From NCBI RefSeq assembly GCF_900108095.1, contig NZ_FNWL01000002.1, positions 168,748-232,747 of the forward strand: DNA of 64,000 nt. Reading direction: 5' to 3'. This DNA comes from Natronorubrum sediminis (GTDB lineage Archaea > Halobacteriota > Halobacteria > Halobacteriales > Natrialbaceae). A program made the position numbers and the translations under genes. The notes beneath the pieces are model-generated. The model was given only the letters and a program-made list of their open reading frames with translations. It was not told where the DNA came from and searched no databases. Shown here piece by piece: positions 61,199 through 64,000 of the stretch. The first letter of the stretch is position 1. Every line of letters starts with the position of its first letter.

Positions 61199-61654
61199 TC
61201 ACTCCTCGGCCGGGTTCTTGATGATCGCGAACCAGAATTCCTCGAGCGACTGGATGAACTCGACGAACTCTTCGGGGGCGACCGGTTTGCGAATGTAGCA
61301 GTCGGCCTCGAGGTCGTGACGTTTGACGATCGCCTCGCCCATATCCGAACTCGTGAGGATGACGACGGGAATGTCGGCGAGAGAGTGGTCAGCTTTCAAT
61401 TCGGCGAGGACATCCATTCCACTCGTTCCCGGAAGTTGTGGCTCGAGGAGGATGATATCCGGTCGCGGGGCGTTTTCGTACTCGTTTCGTTGGTGGACGA
61501 ATTCGAGGGCTAGTTCACCATTCGAGACGGAGTGGATGGTGTTCAGGAGCTTTGCGTCCTTGAAATTCTCGCTAAACAGTCGCGTGTCGCCGGGGTTTGG
61601 CTCGACGAGTAAGATATCGACCACTCCATCCATGTTCGATTCCCGGGAATCCAT
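61199..61654 (-). CDS. Stand-alone receiver-domain protein with Glu at the phosphoacceptor site
   Basis: 151 residues from ATG 61654; TTTTATC 22-28 bp upstream favours this Met over an earlier one. The receiver fold is complete (DILLVEPNPGDTRLFSENF, RPDIILLEPQLPGTSGMDV, DIPVVILTSSDMGEAIV, CYIRKPVAPEEF), but the normal Asp of LLD reads Glu (LLEPQLPG) and the acidic pair reads E-P. Thr and Lys of the active site remain. No output domain. It may mimic a permanently active receiver or not be phosphorylated at all. Confidence 0.82.
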   Translation of the reverse strand: MDSRESNMDGVVDILLVEPNPGDTRLFSENFKDAKLLNTIHSVSNGELALEFVHQRNEYENAPRPDIILLEPQLPGTSGMDVLAELKADHSLADIPVVILTSSDMGEAIVKRHDLEADCYIRKPVAPEEFVEFIQSLEEFWFAIIKNPAEE

Positions 61655-61870
61655 ACGGAAGGTTAGCACGACGACGATAAAACTACGTAGGTATTCGACG
61701 TGGATAGTCATTCGTCGTGATAGTTCTCAGCCATGGTATTCGTCTGCGACAGGTGTTCACGAGACGGTCAGACACGCCAGGTTCGTAACTGACTAGTATA
61801 CTAGCGCAATCGTGGCTGGGCGGCACAATGCTGGGTGTGAATTTAGACCGCTCGCTCGCATATCGTGGGT

Positions 61871-62266
61871 ATGAGCGACACGCGTGAAACGACGAGTCAG
61901 TCGGCGATTCCGGTTCGCACGGCCGGGGTCGCTGCTGGGCTCGGTGCCTGGATTCTCTGGTCCGGCGTGGTTCTGACTGGCATGGGTTCGATTATTATCC
62001 TCAACTTTCTCGCTGGGACAGCAATCGCGGCGTTCGCTGCGTACACCGCAGCGTGGCCGGACGGTGGAGCGCTGCCCCCGGTCGCTGCCCCGATTCTCGT
62101 CGCACTGTTGGGGCTCGTCGTCCTCGCCGCACCGTTTCTCCTCGGGGGAACCGCCGACCGACTCCTCTGGAGCAACGTGATTTCCGGGTTGCTCGTTACG
62201 CTTCTGGCCGTCGGCAGCGTCTACGGTAGCTGGCAGTTGACGCACTCGAGTGCCAGTGAGACGTAA
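61871..62266 (+). CDS. Four-TM membrane protein (SPW-repeat-like)
   Basis: 131 residues from ATG 61871; gaattta about 27-33 bp upstream suits a leaderless start. TM segments: VAAGLGAWILWSGVVLTGMG, FLAGTAIAAFAAYTAAWP, PILVALLGLVVLAAPFLLGG and ISGLLVTLLAVGSVYGSW. The GAWILWSG and APFLLGG positions resemble the repeats of SPW-type membrane proteins. Function unknown. Confidence 0.72.
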   Translation: MSDTRETTSQSAIPVRTAGVAAGLGAWILWSGVVLTGMGSIIILNFLAGTAIAAFAAYTAAWPDGGALPPVAAPILVALLGLVVLAAPFLLGGTADRLLWSNVISGLLVTLLAVGSVYGSWQLTHSSASET

Positions 62267-62441
62267 GCGTTCGGGGGGATGGCCGTACTCGAATCGAACC
62301 CGGCCGAGCGCCCTCGTATCGGGGTGCATGCACATGTCAGGTCGACCATTAGGGACCCGTTCGTCGAAGGGCTGACACGGCGGAAATCGGGCTTCCTTCG
62401 GACGTCAACCGGACAGCGAACGCCCGACCGCCGGTTGACTG

Positions 62442-64000
62442 ATGACTTCCGACGACCATTCCCACGACCGAGCGGAGGAGCATTCTGGTGAGACGCCATC
62501 CGAGCAATCGACCAACGCAGAAAGCGTCGACGACGAAGCCGAACTCGACTCGAGCGACGCCCAAGAGACGCCACAGCCTCGAGCAGACGGTGCAGGCGAA
62601 GACGGAGGTGGGGGACAACCCGGAACGAGCGACGCTCACGAGGGAGAACTCGACGAGACGAGCAAAGACGAGCAACTCGAGGGGGTTAGAGAGAATCCGT
62701 CGGGAGAGGAGTTGACGACGGACCACGGCGTCAAGGTGAGCGATACGGACAACTCGCTAAAGGCGATCGAGCGGGGCCCGACGCTGATGGAGGACTTCCA
62801 CTTCCGGGAGAAGATGACCCAGTTCGACCACGAGTCGATCCCGGAGCGGGTCGTCCACGCCCGCGGGACGGGTGCGCACGGCTACTATCAGCCCTACGAG
62901 GACCCCGATCTCGGCGACGAGTACGACGAAATCGCGGACGTGACGAAGGCGAAGGTACTGACCAATCCCGACCAGAAGACGCCAGTGTTCACCCGATTCT
63001 CGACCGTCGTCGGCTCGAGAGGGTCCTCGGACACCGTCCGGGACGTTCGGGGGTTCGCGACGAAGTTCTACACCGAGGATGGTAACTGGGACCTCGTGGG
63101 GAACAATATGCCGCCCTTTTTCATCCAGGATGCGATGGAGTTCCCCGACCTGGTTCACGCCATCAAACCTGAGCCCGACAACGCGATTCCGCAGGCGTCG
63201 GCGGCCCACGACACGTTCTGGGACTTCGCTTCGCTGAAACCCGAAATCACGCACATGATCATGTGGGTGCTCTCGGGGCGGGCGTTGCCGCGAGCGTATC
63301 GGATGATGCAGGGCTTTGGCGTCCATACATTCCGACTGATCAACGACGATGGCGAGTCGGTGTTCGTCAAGTTCCACTGGACGCCAAAGCTCGGCACCCA
63401 CCAGCTCGTGTGGGACGAGACGACGAAGCTCTGGGGGAAAGACTCGGATTTCAACCGGAAGGGGCTCTACGACGTCATCGAGGAGGGGTACGATCTCGAG
63501 TGGGAACTCGGCGTTCAGCTCTTCGACGAAGAGCGAGCCGAGGAGTTCGACTTCGACATCCTCGATCCGACCAAGATCGTCCCCGAGACGGAGGTTCCAG
63601 TTCGGCCGATTGGAAAGATGGTGCTCAACGAAACGCCGGACAACTTCTTCGCGGAAACCGAGCAGGTCGCGTTCCACCCCGGCAACGTCGTCCCCGGGAT
63701 CGACTTCTCGAACGACCCGCTCCTCCAGGGACGGCTGTTCTCCTATCAGGACACCCAGCTCAACCGTTTCGGAAGCGCGAACTGGGACGAGATTCCGATC
63801 AACCGACCACTCGCTGAGCGCCACAACAACCAGCGCGCCGGCTTCATGCGCCAAGAAATCAACGAGGGCAAAGTCTCCTACAAGCCGAACTCGATCGGCG
63901 ACGACGATCCACAGGAGGTCCCCGAAGAAGAAGGCGGCTACGAGCACTACAACGAGAAGATCGACGGGAAGAAGATCCGCAACCGTAGCGAGAGCTTCCA
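62442..64000 (+). CDS. katE: Large-subunit (KatE/HPII-type) catalase, C-terminus beyond the window
   Basis: 519 full codons from ATG 62442 are visible and the frame is open at the right edge. A ~95-residue acidic N-terminal extension is followed by the catalase core: catalytic His in [36 protein letters not shown], distal Asn in [14 protein letters not shown], and heme-ligand Tyr in [13 protein letters not shown]. Clade-2 length and arrangement point to the HPII type, whose C-terminal flavodoxin-like domain would lie beyond 64000. Decomposes hydrogen peroxide in the cytoplasm. Confidence 0.92.
   Translation, partial: MTSDDHSHDRAEEHSGETPSEQSTNAESVDDEAELDSSDAQETPQPRADGAGEDGGGGQPGTSDAHEGELDETSKDEQLEGVRENPSGEELTTDHGVKVSDTDNSLKAIERGPTLMEDFHFREKMTQFDHESIPERVVHARGTGAHGYYQPYEDPDLGDEYDEIADVTKAKVLTNPDQKTPVFTRFSTVVGSRGSSDTVRDVRGFATKFYTEDGNWDLVGNNMPPFFIQDAMEFPDLVHAIKPEPDNAIPQASAAHDTFWDFASLKPEITHMIMWVLSGRALPRAYRMMQGFGVHTFRLINDDGESVFVKFHWTPKLGTHQLVWDETTKLWGKDSDFNRKGLYDVIEEGYDLEWELGVQLFDEERAEEFDFDILDPTKIVPETEVPVRPIGKMVLNETPDNFFAETEQVAFHPGNVVPGIDFSNDPLLQGRLFSYQDTQLNRFGSANWDEIPINRPLAERHNNQRAGFMRQEINEGKVSYKPNSIGDDDPQEVPEEEGGYEHYNEKIDGKKIRNRSESF

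Overview
The window is chromosomal DNA of a haloarchaeon, most likely a member of the Natrialbales (Natrinema / Haloterrigena / Natronorubrum group). The evidence is high GC, very acidic proteins, CTCGAG-rich codon usage, many genes whose only promoter signal is a TATA-like element 25-30 bp before the start codon (leaderless transcripts), a trpDFEG operon, an archaeal-type CMP kinase, RadB, and intron-containing tRNA-Met(CAU) and tRNA-Trp(CCA) genes. The genus is inference; nothing here fixes the species.

Layout. 1-2.8 kb: two divergent secreted proteins built from related Gln/Asn-rich repeats; the first runs off the left edge. 3.0-11.6 kb: ordinary chromosome (RNase H-fold protein, radB, a CBS-hibernation-factor fusion, lycopene cyclase domain, CAP domain, YihY, an acidic low-complexity protein, AEC and MATE transporters). 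11.9-20.1 kb: tRNA-Val, trpDFEG, a 55-residue membrane protein and the B12-dependent ribonucleotide reductase nrdJ. 20.2-28.3 kb: small zinc-finger and membrane proteins, a TVP38-like protein, intron-containing tRNA-Met, a Tat-exported phospholipase D-like protein, and a gene-poor, patchily AT-rich stretch (25.6-28.3 kb). 28.3-39.0 kb: RNA-binding protein, stand-alone YcaO, cupin, a symporter operon, cmk, guaB and a polytopic membrane protein.

39.2-57.8 kb is an integrated virus-like element of about 18.55 kb. It starts inside the 3' end of tRNA-Trp and ends at a 14-bp copy of that tRNA end, 63 bp after a tyrosine recombinase gene. Its minus-strand late operon has the pleolipovirus order: four-TM VP3-like protein, Tat-signal spike-like protein with a C-terminal anchor, an ORF6-like signal/anchor protein, an ORF7-like two-TM protein, and a P-loop ATPase. 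The early side is a tightly overlapped plus-strand operon of zinc-ribbon proteins, a J-domain protein, a PD-(D/E)XK-like protein and a 547-residue candidate replication protein. Between the two lie AT-rich accessory genes flanked by short direct repeats. The integrase side carries an AbrB-like protein, a helix-turn-helix protein, a phiH1-type repressor and three tandem type IV pilin-like genes.

57.8-64 kb: flanking chromosome with a PAS histidine kinase, a decayed copy of a provirus gene, a C2H2 zinc finger, a receiver protein with Glu at the phosphoacceptor position, an SPW-like membrane protein and the start of a KatE-type catalase cut by the right edge.

The points most worth a second look are the provirus with its pilin triplet, small ORFs coupled to the integrase and an orphan Walker-B fragment; the relic of a second related element; and the Q/N-repeat surface proteins. 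All three tRNA genes have partial copies of their 3' ends nearby.
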